A stretch of 64,000 nucleotides of DNA from Mitsuokella sp047974105 (GTDB taxonomy: Bacteria > Bacillota > Negativicutes > Selenomonadales > Selenomonadaceae), in assembly GCF_047974105.1 (NCBI RefSeq), contig NZ_JBHYRS010000005.1:1-64000 (forward strand), written 5' to 3'. This document shows positions 8,223 through 15,617 of the stretch, one piece after another. The translations under genes and the position numbers were made by a program. The notes beneath the pieces are model-generated. The model was given only the letters and a program-made list of their open reading frames with translations, did no database searches and was not told the DNA's origin. How positions within the stretch are numbered: the stretch's first letter is position 1; each line of letters starts with the position of its first letter.

Positions 8223-9935
8223 TTAGAGAACCTTCTGCAGGTATGCCTTGATTTCGTCGCCGTCTTCCATAGCCATGACGTCTGCGAGGACTTCTTTGGC
8301 CTTGACCGAACTGATGGAACGGATTTTTTCCTTGACGCGCGGAATCGACGGAGCACTCATCGAGAGCTCGTTGATGCCCATAGCCATGAGCAGGACGGCA
8401 GCGTTCGGGTCCGAAGCCATCTCGCCGCACATGCCGGCCCAGATACCGTTCTCGCGGGCACTCGTGATCGTACGCTGTACGAGGCGCAGCACAGCCGGGT
8501 TGAAGTGGTTGTAAAGGTACGAAATGTTCGCATTGCCGCGGTCGACTGCCAGCGTGTACTGAACGAGGTCGTTCGTGCCGATGGAGAAGAAGTCAACATA
8601 TTTTGCGAGAACCGGCGTCATGATGGCAGCTGCCGGCGTCTCAACCATGATGCCAACCTGAACATCGTCGGAATAAGCCTTGCCCTCATGCGTGAGCTCG
8701 AGTTTGGCCTCTTCGATGAACTCTTTGACCTTCTTGAATTCCGCTACATTGATGATCATCGGGATCATGATGGCTGCTTTGCCGAAAACACCGGCACGCA
8801 GGATGGCCTTGAGCTGCGGCAGGAAGAGGTCGCGGCGCTGCAGGCTGATGCGGACAGCACGGTAACCGAGGAACGGATTCTCCTCTTCCGGAATATTGAG
8901 GTACGGCAGCGGCTTATCACCGCCGATATCCATCGTGCGGATGACGCAGAGCTTGCCCTTGCACTTCTCAATGGCTTCTTTATAAGCCTTGAACTGATCT
9001 TCCTCCGTCGGGATATCCTGACGGCCCATGAAGACGAATTCCGAGCGGAACAGGCCGACACCTTCTGCACCGTAGTTCAGAGCGTTGTCGACGTCCATGT
9101 GCGTGCCGATATTGGCCATGAGGTCAACCTTGACACCATCTGTCGTGACAGCCGGCAGATCTTTGAGTTCTGCATAATGAGCAGCGAGCTCTTTCTGCTT
9201 CTTGATTTTCTCATCGTAGCTGGCAACATCTTCAGCCGTCGGATTGACGACGATGACGCCGCGCTCGCCATCCATGATGACGCGGTCGCCATCAGAGATC
9301 TTGTCGATGCGGTCTTCCTTGTTGAGGCCGACAATCGTCGGGATAGCACGGGCCTTCGCGATGATGACAGCGTGTGCCGTCGTGCTGCCCGAACCGAGCA
9401 GGACACCGGCGATTTTTTCCGTTTCCATGCCGGCGATGACCGACGGCTCGATTTCACGGCCGCAGAGAATGACTTTCTCATCGCCGATTTCCGGCTCCTT
9501 GACGCCGAGGATGTACTTGGCAACGCGCTTGCCGACATCGCGCAGGTCAACAGCGCGGGCAGCGAAGTACTCGTCTTCCATCTGCTCAAACATGACAGCC
9601 TGCTCTTCTGCTGCCTTGAGAACGGCCTGCGGAGCATTGCCGAGTTCATCGATTTTGGCCATGATGTTGTCCGCCATCATCGGGTCCTGCACCATCATGC
9701 GATGTGCTTCCATGATGGCAGCCTGCTCCTTCATGTCCTTGCTCTTGAGCTTCTCGATGCTCTCGCGCAGGATTTCTGCTACGGCCGTCAGTGCAGCCTT
9801 GGCTTTTTCCTTTTCCTTCTCCTTGTCTTCCGGCTCATAGTTGACCAGATAACCGTCGAGATTCTGGCCGGCAAGCATGATCTTACCCATGGCGATGCCG
9901 GAGATGACACCTTTACCACGAATGATTTCTGACAT
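8223..9935 (-). CDS. ptsI: PTS Enzyme I (phosphoenolpyruvate-protein phosphotransferase)
   Basis: Cytoplasmic first enzyme of the sugar phosphotransferase system; autophosphorylates on His from PEP and passes the phosphate to HPr. 570 residues, normal length. The N-terminal swivelling domain holds the phospho-His in GSGSTTAHAVIIAKA. The C-terminal PEP-binding barrel shows ADNALNYGAEGVGLFRSEFVFM, the DIGGDKPLPYLNIPEEENPFLG region and the GMCGEMAS active-site Cys loop. The start MSEIIRGKG is set by CAGGGGGAA. Second gene after ptsH, separated by a UUCG-capped hairpin, and transcribed from the sigma-54 promoter of ptsH. Confidence 0.97.
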   Translation of the reverse strand: MSEIIRGKGVISGIAMGKIMLAGQNLDGYLVNYEPEDKEKEKEKAKAALTAVAEILRESIEKLKSKDMKEQAAIMEAHRMMVQDPMMADNIMAKIDELGNAPQAVLKAAEEQAVMFEQMEDEYFAARAVDLRDVGKRVAKYILGVKEPEIGDEKVILCGREIEPSVIAGMETEKIAGVLLGSGSTTAHAVIIAKARAIPTIVGLNKEDRIDKISDGDRVIMDGERGVIVVNPTAEDVASYDEKIKKQKELAAHYAELKDLPAVTTDGVKVDLMANIGTHMDVDNALNYGAEGVGLFRSEFVFMGRQDIPTEEDQFKAYKEAIEKCKGKLCVIRTMDIGGDKPLPYLNIPEEENPFLGYRAVRISLQRRDLFLPQLKAILRAGVFGKAAIMIPMIINVAEFKKVKEFIEEAKLELTHEGKAYSDDVQVGIMVETPAAAIMTPVLAKYVDFFSIGTNDLVQYTLAVDRGNANISYLYNHFNPAVLRLVQRTITSARENGIWAGMCGEMASDPNAAVLLMAMGINELSMSAPSIPRVKEKIRSISSVKAKEVLADVMAMEDGDEIKAYLQKVL

Positions 9936-9991
9936 TTTTATTTCCCCCTGAAAAATTCCCTGCATTCGCGTGCATTCTGTGCACTTACGGA

Positions 9992-10030
9992 AATGACCTT
10001 CCTCCCGCCGAAGCCGGAGGAAGGTCATTT
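9992..10030 (-). promoter_or_regulatory. UUCG-capped hairpin between ptsH and ptsI
   Basis: A 15-bp perfect stem (AAATGACCTTCCTCC with its complement) is topped, after one G-G mismatch, by GC-TTCG-GC. No long T tract follows on the minus strand. It therefore looks like an mRNA stabiliser or partial terminator setting the ptsH:ptsI ratio rather than a full stop. Confidence 0.7.
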
Positions 10031-10060
10031 ACCTCTTATTGAGCTTTTCCGAACTGAAAA

Positions 10061-10327
10061 TTATTCCTCGCCGAACTTGGAAGCGATGAGGTCTTTCAGA
10101 GCCTTGACTGCATCTGCTTCATCCGGGCCGTCAGCGATGATCGTGACTTCCGTGCCCTTAACGAGACCCATGCTCATGATCATGAGAATGCTCTTAGCAT
10201 CAATCGTCTTGCCCTTTGCCTGCAGCTGGATCTTGGATTTGAATTTCGTAGCCGTCTGAACAAAGATGGAAGCCGGGCGTGCATGGATACCAGTCTTGTT
10301 TTCAATCGTAATCGTTTCCTGAGTCAT
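10061..10327 (-). CDS. ptsH: Phosphocarrier protein HPr
   Basis: Cytoplasmic 88-residue phosphocarrier passing phosphate from Enzyme I to the sugar-specific EII proteins, including the two PTS permeases in this window. His15 in TGIHARPAS is the phosphorylation site. Ser46 in AKSILMIMSMG matches the Firmicute HPr-kinase regulatory serine, so catabolite control through HPr(Ser-P) is possible. First gene of ptsHI. The upstream region carries a consensus -24/-12 sigma-54 promoter and three palindromic activator sites, which is unusual for ptsH. Confidence 0.97.
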   Translation of the reverse strand: MTQETITIENKTGIHARPASIFVQTATKFKSKIQLQAKGKTIDAKSILMIMSMGLVKGTEVTIIADGPDEADAVKALKDLIASKFGEE

Positions 10328-10410
10328 TTGAACCTCTCCAATCTAAACCTAAAACCATTAATTTTACTTTTCCTGTCGTTACAGGAACATAATCAGCACT
10401 TATTAATTAT

Positions 10411-10426
10411 GCAAGATGCGTGCCAA
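10411..10426 (-). promoter_or_regulatory. Sigma-54 (-24/-12) promoter of ptsHI
   Basis: Minus-strand TTGGCAC-GCATC-TTGC matches the sigma-54 consensus TGGCAC-N5-TTGC exactly, about 84 bases before the ptsH start. Neighbouring gene 10610-12292 encodes a GAFTGA-bearing sigma-54 activator. Confidence 0.85.
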
Positions 10427-10550
10427 CTTTTCCTCACGTCAGAAAAAAATTATACACAGCCGAAAAGCCTTATGTAGCAGGCCTTTCGGGCTTAGCAGCA
10501 ATTCTCTTTAGGATTGTTTTTCCTTTATCCGGATTTTTTGCATGATAATC

Positions 10551-10618
10551 TTGGTAATTTTTACCAAAATCACGATTTTGTCTGGTAAATTTTACCAACA
10601 GTTGGTAATTTATACCAA
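10551..10618. promoter_or_regulatory. Three upstream activator palindromes for the sigma-54 regulator
   Basis: Three 17-bp palindromes: TTGGTAATTTTTACCAA (10551-10567), CTGGTAAATTTTACCAA (10582-10598) and TTGGTAATTTATACCAA (10602-10618). Centres are 31 and 20 bp apart, close to whole helical turns, and the nearest is about 130 bp upstream of the -24/-12 promoter. The last overlaps the end of the regulator gene. This is the classic layout of enhancer sites. Confidence 0.82.
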
Positions 10619-12292
10619 GCCGTATTTCCTTGCTTTTGCGGCTACCGTCTTATGACTGATGCGCAGGAGCTTCGCCGCACCATTGAAACTCGTCCCCTGG
10701 CGCAGGGCATTGGCGATGATTTTTTTCTCGTACTCCTCCCAAGGCAGTACGGTATCAGTGGCAAGGCTGTCAACCTCACGTCCGGCAATATCTCCTTTTA
10801 TATAGGAAGGCAGCATCGCCTCCGTGATGATATCACTGTCCATCAGCGTGATGACGCGTTCGATGACATTTTCGAGTTCACGGACGTTGCCCGGCCAGCG
10901 GTAATGCATGAACATCTGCATGGCCTCCGGCGTAATGCTGCGCACGTCTTTTTTATTTTCCTTGCTGATCTTCTCGATGAAATGTTCCACCAGAAGCGGG
11001 ATATCATCGGGACGGTCGCGCAGAGGCGGCAGGATGATGGGAATGACATTTAAGCGGTAGTAAAGGTCGTCGCGGAATGTGCCCTCACGGACCATTTCCT
11101 CGAGGTTGCGGTTTGTCGCCGCAATGATGCGCACATCGACGTGGATAGTCTCCTCGCCGCCCACGCGGTCAAATTCCTTCTGCTGCAGCACGCGCAGCAG
11201 CTTGACCTGCAGATTCTTGTCAAGTTCGCCGATTTCATCGAGGAAAATCGTGCCGTGATTGGCGAGCTCGAACTTACCGAGCTTGCGGCGCACGGCGCCG
11301 GTAAAGGCACCCTTTTCGTGGCCAAAAAGTTCGGACTCCAAAAGGGCCCCGGGAATCGCGCCGCAGTTGACGCGGATGAATGGGCCGCGGCGCCGGCCGC
11401 TCGCATAGTGTATGCCCTCGGCAATGACCTCTTTGCCCGTGCCGCTCTCGCCGCGTATGAGGACATTGGCCGCAGAATCCGCCGCCTTTGACGCGAGGGC
11501 CAGCACGTCGACAACCTTGCCGCTCTTGCCGATGTAATTGGCAAAAGCCTGGGCCGTTTTTTTCGTGCGCAGGAGCTCCTGCTCAAGGTATTCTGCCTTG
11601 GCCGAAACCTGCGACAGACGCTCCATAAGTGTCTGGATTTCCGTGATGTCCTTGATGACCGAGACGACACCGGCTATTTCACCATCAACAAAAATCGGAT
11701 TGACATTGGCGACAATCGTCGTGCCGTCTTTTTTATGACGGATGCTGCCGATGCGGGCAATACCTGAGCGCAGCACGGCACAGCGGTTGCCGTCTGCCGC
11801 CTTCTCAAAGACGTTCTGCCCGACGACCATTTCCGGCGTTTTATGGACGATGCGCAGATAGGAAGGATTGACGTAAGTGACTTCGCCGCTGCGGTCGACC
11901 ACGCAGATGCCGTCCTGAACGGCTTCGAGGATCATCTGCAGGCGTTCCTGCATCAGGGCATTTTCGTGCAGCAGCTTATCAACGCCGTGAATTTCCTCGG
12001 CTTCATTCATAATGAAGTCACTTTCGAGGAAACGGACCATCTCGAGGACAGCCTGACGGCCGTTATCCCCTTCCGAGGAAACGAACACCGACTCCCCCTG
12101 CGCGACCTTCAGGGCCACGAGCTTCATGAGGCTGTGCATTTCGCAGCGCTCACTGCGCTCGCTGCGCAAATAGAGATGGCAGTCGTAGCGCTTGCAGAGC
12201 TCCTGTGCCCGCTGCACGATCATCGCCGCGACGCGCGCATGGATGCCGCCTTCATCGTGAATAACGGCTTCCCGTTCAAAAATCATGTTCAT
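10610..12292 (-). CDS. Sigma-54-dependent activator with N-terminal HPr domain (HPr-PAS-AAA+-HTH)
   Basis: Enhancer-binding transcription activator of 560 residues. Residues 1-95 form an HPr-like domain with His18 in GGIHARVAA, aligned with HPr His15, and a Ser aligned with Ser46. A PAS domain follows (about 115-230), then a short coiled coil. The AAA+ module has Walker A GESGTGKE, the sigma-54 contact loop GAFTGA and the DEIGE Walker B, and a Fis-type helix-turn-helix ends the protein (TSFNGAAKLLRISHKTVAAKARKYG). It lies just upstream of ptsH, whose promoter is sigma-54 type. The HPr domain suggests that activity is tuned by PTS phosphorylation; this is inferred. Start ATG has AAAGGAAC upstream. 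Confidence 0.93.
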   Translation of the reverse strand: MNMIFEREAVIHDEGGIHARVAAMIVQRAQELCKRYDCHLYLRSERSERCEMHSLMKLVALKVAQGESVFVSSEGDNGRQAVLEMVRFLESDFIMNEAEEIHGVDKLLHENALMQERLQMILEAVQDGICVVDRSGEVTYVNPSYLRIVHKTPEMVVGQNVFEKAADGNRCAVLRSGIARIGSIRHKKDGTTIVANVNPIFVDGEIAGVVSVIKDITEIQTLMERLSQVSAKAEYLEQELLRTKKTAQAFANYIGKSGKVVDVLALASKAADSAANVLIRGESGTGKEVIAEGIHYASGRRRGPFIRVNCGAIPGALLESELFGHEKGAFTGAVRRKLGKFELANHGTIFLDEIGELDKNLQVKLLRVLQQKEFDRVGGEETIHVDVRIIAATNRNLEEMVREGTFRDDLYYRLNVIPIILPPLRDRPDDIPLLVEHFIEKISKENKKDVRSITPEAMQMFMHYRWPGNVRELENVIERVITLMDSDIITEAMLPSYIKGDIAGREVDSLATDTVLPWEEYEKKIIANALRQGTSFNGAAKLLRISHKTVAAKARKYGLV

Positions 12293-12434
12293 CGTTCCTT
12301 TCTGCTTGTTCTTATTATACTATAAATTCAGGTCAAAATCTGCTGTCATCAAGAAAAAACCAAAATTTTCATGCAAAGATTTTTATACTCTCTCAAGATT
12401 GTCCACTTACAGCAGAAAAAAGTTTAAAAAAGTG

Positions 12435-12463
12435 TTGACAAGATTACATGCCGGCGTTATTAT
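12435..12463 (+). promoter_or_regulatory. Sigma-A promoter of the T-box transcript
   Basis: TTGACA and TATTAT with a 17-base spacer; transcription would begin near 12470, at the start of the leader. Confidence 0.75.
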
Positions 12464-12470
12464 AATATCC

Positions 12471-12777
12471 GTAATTAAAAACAACAGTTCACATAACGAA
12501 CACAGCCAACGACAGGAAAGAGTACGTTTCCACTGCTGATGCATAGCGAGCCGGGATTGGTGAAAGCCGGTGATGAGCGGGAAGCCGAAAATCATCCTCG
12601 AGGCATGGCGCTGAACCAGAAGTAAGTGGCCACGGGTGCTCCCCGTTACAGGAGCCGCGTATGATGGTACGTAGTAATTTACGAATACCTGAGTACGTCA
12701 GAGCGTCGTGCTTTTGCACGGAACTTGGGTGGTAACGCGGAAATCAAATCCGTCCCTTTTAGAGGGACGGATTTTTT
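12471..12777 (+). ncRNA. T-box riboswitch, probably isoleucine-specific
   Basis: A tRNA-sensing leader. The Stem I base has GGAAAGAGTA, the apical part is GAGCCGGGATTGGTGAAAGCCGGT, and the T-box bulge TGGGTGGTAACGCGG lies at 12726-12740. A terminator (ATCCGTCCC / GGGACGGAT plus T6) lies at 12747-12777. The strand after the apical loop reads GAAAATCATCCTCGAG. The likely specifier is AUC (Ile) at 12591-12593; the next triplet is also AUC. Uncharged tRNA would favour read-through into the MFS gene. Confidence 0.9.
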
Positions 12778-12826
12778 ATTTTCAGCAAACAGCATTTATT
12801 TTTCATTTCATCTTGGAGGTATCATT

Positions 12827-14176
12827 ATGGAACATGTAGCAAACGTCGATTTTGCCCGTCTAAAACGAGTACGCGACTGGCGCATCATTCTGCCGGTCTT
12901 CCTCGTTTCGATCATCGCCTGTATCGACCGCGTCAATATCGCTTATGCAAAACTCACGATGACTGCGGATCTCCCGTGGATTACGCCAGAGGTCTTCGGC
13001 ATGGGCGCAGGCATTTTCTTCGTCGGCTATTTGATCTTCGAGATTCCGGGCTCGCTCGTCGCTTCTCATTTCTCCGCGACGAAATGGATTGCCCGCATCA
13101 TGTTCACGTGGGGTCTTGTCTGCGTGTTCATGGCCTTTGTCACGACGGAATTCCAATTCTTCCTCTGCCGCTTTCTCTTGGGTGCTTCAGAGGCCAGCCT
13201 TTATCCGGTCATCTATTCCGTCCTGTTCCCGCGCTGGTTTACGGCTGGTGAGCGCGCCCGCGCTACGAGCCTCATGCTGACTTCGCTGCTGCTCTCCAAC
13301 ATCATCGGTGCCCCGCTTGCCGGCGTCCTGCTTGAAACTTCATTCTTCGGCATGCACGGCTGGCAGGAGCTCTTCATCCTCGAAGCTATCCCTGCTCTCG
13401 CCTTCGCCGCTTTCTTCTTCTTCTGCGTCAAAGACCGCCCGAGTCAGGTCAACTGGCTTACGGACGCTGAAAAACAGTATCTGACGGAAAACTTCAACCG
13501 CGAACAGGCTGCCATGCAGTCCCGCAAAAAATACACGGTCCTTCAGGCCTTCCGTGATCCGAAAGTCCTGAAGCTCTGCCTGATCTACTTTCTCTGGGTC
13601 GTTGGTTTCTGGGGCTTCTACTTCTGGATGCCGACTGTCCTCAAAGAACTCTCCGGCCTTTCGACTTCGCTGCTCGGCGGTGCTATCGCCATCCCGATGA
13701 CAGCCGCCCTCGTTGTCCAGCTCATCATCAGCAAAACGGCTACGAAAACGGGTGATAAAGTCTGGCATGTAGCCCTCACACTCTTCGTCGGCGCTCTCGG
13801 CCTCGGCCTTTCCCCATTTGCTCACAGCCTGCCGGTCGCCCTCGGCCTTGTCTGCCTCTCCGCTATCGGCATCCACGCTGCCATGGGCGTTTGGTGGACG
13901 ATTCCGACGACGTTCCTCACGGGTCCGGCTGCAGCTGGTTCCGTTGCCCTCATCAATTCCTGCGGCAACCTCGGCGGCTGGGTCGGCCCGAACATGATGG
14001 CCTGGGTCAAAGTCAATACGGGTTCCTTCGCTCTCGGCTACTACATCATGGGTGCCTTTATGCTGCTCTCCGGCCTGCTCGTCCTGACCCTCCAGTACAA
14101 GCTCAACGGCCAGCGCAAAAACGTCTTTGTTGCGGACAAAGCTGCTGACGTCAAAATGGAAGAAGCAGAGGCTTAA
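12827..14176 (+). CDS. MFS transporter, anion:cation symporter (ACS) family, T-box controlled
   Basis: Inner-membrane major facilitator of 449 residues with about 12 TM segments. The N-terminal IACIDRVNIAYAKLTM and GYLIFEIPGSLVASHF signatures, and the FPRWFTAGERARATSL loop, place it with the ACS family of organic-anion:proton symporters. The start has GGAGG upstream. Control by a T-box that reads AUC suggests the substrate is isoleucine, another branched-chain compound or a precursor such as a 2-oxo acid, rather than the sugar acids usual for the family. That is inference from regulation only. Single-gene unit ending at a terminator. Confidence 0.88.
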   Translation: MEHVANVDFARLKRVRDWRIILPVFLVSIIACIDRVNIAYAKLTMTADLPWITPEVFGMGAGIFFVGYLIFEIPGSLVASHFSATKWIARIMFTWGLVCVFMAFVTTEFQFFLCRFLLGASEASLYPVIYSVLFPRWFTAGERARATSLMLTSLLLSNIIGAPLAGVLLETSFFGMHGWQELFILEAIPALAFAAFFFFCVKDRPSQVNWLTDAEKQYLTENFNREQAAMQSRKKYTVLQAFRDPKVLKLCLIYFLWVVGFWGFYFWMPTVLKELSGLSTSLLGGAIAIPMTAALVVQLIISKTATKTGDKVWHVALTLFVGALGLGLSPFAHSLPVALGLVCLSAIGIHAAMGVWWTIPTTFLTGPAAAGSVALINSCGNLGGWVGPNMMAWVKVNTGSFALGYYIMGAFMLLSGLLVLTLQYKLNGQRKNVFVADKAADVKMEEAEA

Positions 14177-14188
14177 TGTTTCCAAAAC

Positions 14189-14219
14189 CTACTATATAAT
14201 ATAGAAGATAATATAGTAG
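14189..14219. repeat. AT-rich inverted repeat after the MFS gene
   Basis: CTACTATAT and ATATAGTAG form a 9-bp inverted repeat, 13 bases apart. It directly precedes the intrinsic terminator. No function is evident. Confidence 0.5.
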
Positions 14220-14220
14220 C

Positions 14221-14255
14221 AAAACACCTTCCCTTAGTTCAGGGAAGGTGTTTTT
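14221..14255 (+). terminator. Terminator of the MFS gene
   Basis: AACACCTTCCCT-tagttc-AGGGAAGGTGTTTTT. It is symmetrical enough to serve the convergent flavodoxin gene too. Confidence 0.88.
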
Positions 14256-14291
14256 ATATCCGCAGATTGATTATGGAATATTTTACAGAGG

Positions 14292-14726
14292 TCAAAGAGA
14301 AGCAGCAAAGTCGGCGCCGAGCTTCTCGCAGGCTGCGAGGGCATCGTCATCCGGCGCATTCTCGACGGCAAGACCGTCGCCAAAGAGCTTGGCACCGTCA
14401 TTGCGTGTGCGTTCCGCCCATTCTTCCATCCAGGCGCCGCCGCCCCAGCCGTACGAGCCGAAGAGAGCTACGGGGACACCAGCAAGATGGCTCTCTGCCT
14501 CAGCAAAAAACGGCTCGAACGAGCTTTCTTCGAGGACTTCATCGCCCATGGCAGGACAGCCAAACGCCACGCCATCATAGTCCTTGAGCTTATCCACGCC
14601 GCCAAAGGACTCTACCTCAAAAACCTCGACATCCGCACCGGCGCCCTTTGCGCCCTTCTCAATGGCCTGCGCCATTTCCTGCGTGTTGCCCGTGCCGGTC
14701 CAGTAAATGATTGCAATCTTGCTCAT
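14292..14726 (-). CDS. Flavodoxin
   Basis: Small FMN electron carrier, 144 residues, which replaces ferredoxin in many anaerobes when iron is scarce. The FMN phosphate loop is WTGTGNT (residues 9-15), and the FGSYGWGGGAWMEEW segment supplies the second flavin loop. The acidic character fits the family. The start MSKIAIIYW has GGAGG upstream. It lies 73 bases after the DUF3793 gene, whose promoter carries a Fur-box-like sequence, so iron-limited expression is likely. A weak promoter of its own is also possible. Confidence 0.93.
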   Translation of the reverse strand: MSKIAIIYWTGTGNTQEMAQAIEKGAKGAGADVEVFEVESFGGVDKLKDYDGVAFGCPAMGDEVLEESSFEPFFAEAESHLAGVPVALFGSYGWGGGAWMEEWAERTRNDGAKLFGDGLAVENAPDDDALAACEKLGADFAASL

Positions 14727-14799
14727 AATAGTTCCTCCAGTCATTTCCTACTATAATAATATATGACATTTCAAATTTGGTCATGTCCCTCTGTCAAAA

Positions 14800-15372
14800 T
14801 CAGACAGCTCTGACAAGTTCCGGGAAAGAACAGCCTGCTTCAAGCTTTGCACAGAATTCCTCGGTGCAGTGGGCATAGCAGTCAAAGAGAGCGCGAGTCT
14901 CCTCTTCATTAGCGTATACTTTCCAGTAACCACTATAACAGAAATCCTGTCCCTTGTGCGTGATAAATCCTACAACATCCGCGACGGGATAACCGAGGAA
15001 AAGCCCAATTTCATGAGGAAACGATTTCTTCAGACGCATGCGCAGCTGCAGGTAATGCAGGCACGCCGTCAGGCCCTCCTCACAGGGATAGCCGTACTGC
15101 CTCAGGACTTTCTGCACTGCTTCATCCTGAAACTGCTGCTTCAGCAGCTCCGCACGATAAAACAGCAGCAGGACATATACTTCGCCCTGGGCCACAGGAA
15201 AAATCTCGATGCCCTTGCAGGAAAAGCAGGGCCGATAATCTTCGAGCAACGCATCAAAGTCCGCAAACTTGTCCTTGCGAAAGGACAGCAGGCTCGCAGG
15301 ACGCAGTCCTACGAGCATCGGTGCGGCATGAAAGCCCATGAGCTGCTCAAAACTCTCTCGTCCCAAATCCAT
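14800..15372 (-). CDS. DUF3793 family protein, iron-regulated
   Basis: About 190 residues, cytoplasmic, function unknown. The family core is visible: APMLVGLRPASLLSF near the start, FPHEIGLFLGYPVADVVGFI in the middle, and GQDFCYSGYWKVY with a conserved Cys, followed by a Cys-containing tail. The start is placed at MDLGRESF because a promoter and a Fur-box-like element occupy the DNA just upstream; longer starts would lie inside those. Members are often found near iron-transport or flavodoxin genes, and here a flavodoxin follows. A link to iron limitation is inferred. Confidence 0.78.
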   Translation of the reverse strand: MDLGRESFEQLMGFHAAPMLVGLRPASLLSFRKDKFADFDALLEDYRPCFSCKGIEIFPVAQGEVYVLLLFYRAELLKQQFQDEAVQKVLRQYGYPCEEGLTACLHYLQLRMRLKKSFPHEIGLFLGYPVADVVGFITHKGQDFCYSGYWKVYANEEETRALFDCYAHCTEEFCAKLEAGCSFPELVRAV

Positions 15373-15383
15373 CACCTCATATT

Positions 15384-15402
15384 TGAAAATCATTATCATA
15401 TA
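15384..15402 (-). promoter_or_regulatory. Fur-box-like operator
   Basis: Minus strand TATATGATAATGATTTTCA resembles the Fur consensus GATAATGATAATCATTATC. It sits just after the probable transcription start of the DUF3793-flavodoxin unit, a repressing position. Confidence 0.7.
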
Positions 15403-15414
15403 TGTTCCAGACTC

Positions 15415-15443
15415 ATTATATCGAAAATGTTTCTCAATTACAA
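15415..15443 (-). promoter_or_regulatory. Promoter of DUF3793-flavodoxin unit
   Basis: TTGTAA (15438-15443) and TATAAT (15415-15420) on the minus strand, spacer 17. Confidence 0.65.
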
Positions 15444-15502
15444 GCGTCATTCGCAATATTTTTCAATTTTGCGTCTGTCCGTCTATGAGGGAATACGGTT
15501 TA

Positions 15503-15524
15503 ATGCTATAATGAACATTAGCAT
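15503..15524. repeat. Inverted repeat upstream of metN
   Basis: ATGCTA and TAGCAT, 10 bases apart, around a TATAAT-like sequence. A separate TGTCAA-gttgta-TTGACA repeat at 15535-15552 includes the -35 of the metN promoter. Function unknown. Confidence 0.35.
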
Positions 15525-15546
15525 AGCCTGAAAGTGTCAAGTTGTA

Positions 15547-15575
15547 TTGACAAGGCTTCGTCGATATGCTACTAT
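15547..15575 (+). promoter_or_regulatory. Promoter of metNIQ
   Basis: TTGACA and TACTAT with a 17-base spacer, 43 bases before metN. Confidence 0.7.
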
Positions 15576-15577
15576 CA

Positions 15578-15600
15578 AAACATATCATACTAATATGATT
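15578..15600. promoter_or_regulatory. Candidate sulfur-regulon operator before metNIQ
   Basis: AAACATAT-N7-ATATGATT begins two bases after the -10. The same motif with a perfect right arm sits at exactly the same offset at the cysK promoter (42917-42939). Confidence 0.6.
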
Positions 15601-15617
15601 AGGAGGTAACGCGCTAT

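Noticed and set aside
8505..9932. Long open frame (475 codons) on the plus strand opposite ptsI
   Set aside because: Antisense shadow of ptsI with the skewed, His/Asp/Leu-rich composition of GC-rich complement frames; no ribosome site or family features.
12407..12719. Small minus-strand frames within the T-box leader
   Set aside because: They lie across a structured RNA on the opposite strand; no coding signals.
15460..15617. S-box (SAM) riboswitch or methionine T-box before metNIQ
   Set aside because: No S-box core, K-turn or T-box motif, and the leader after the promoter is only about 35 bases.
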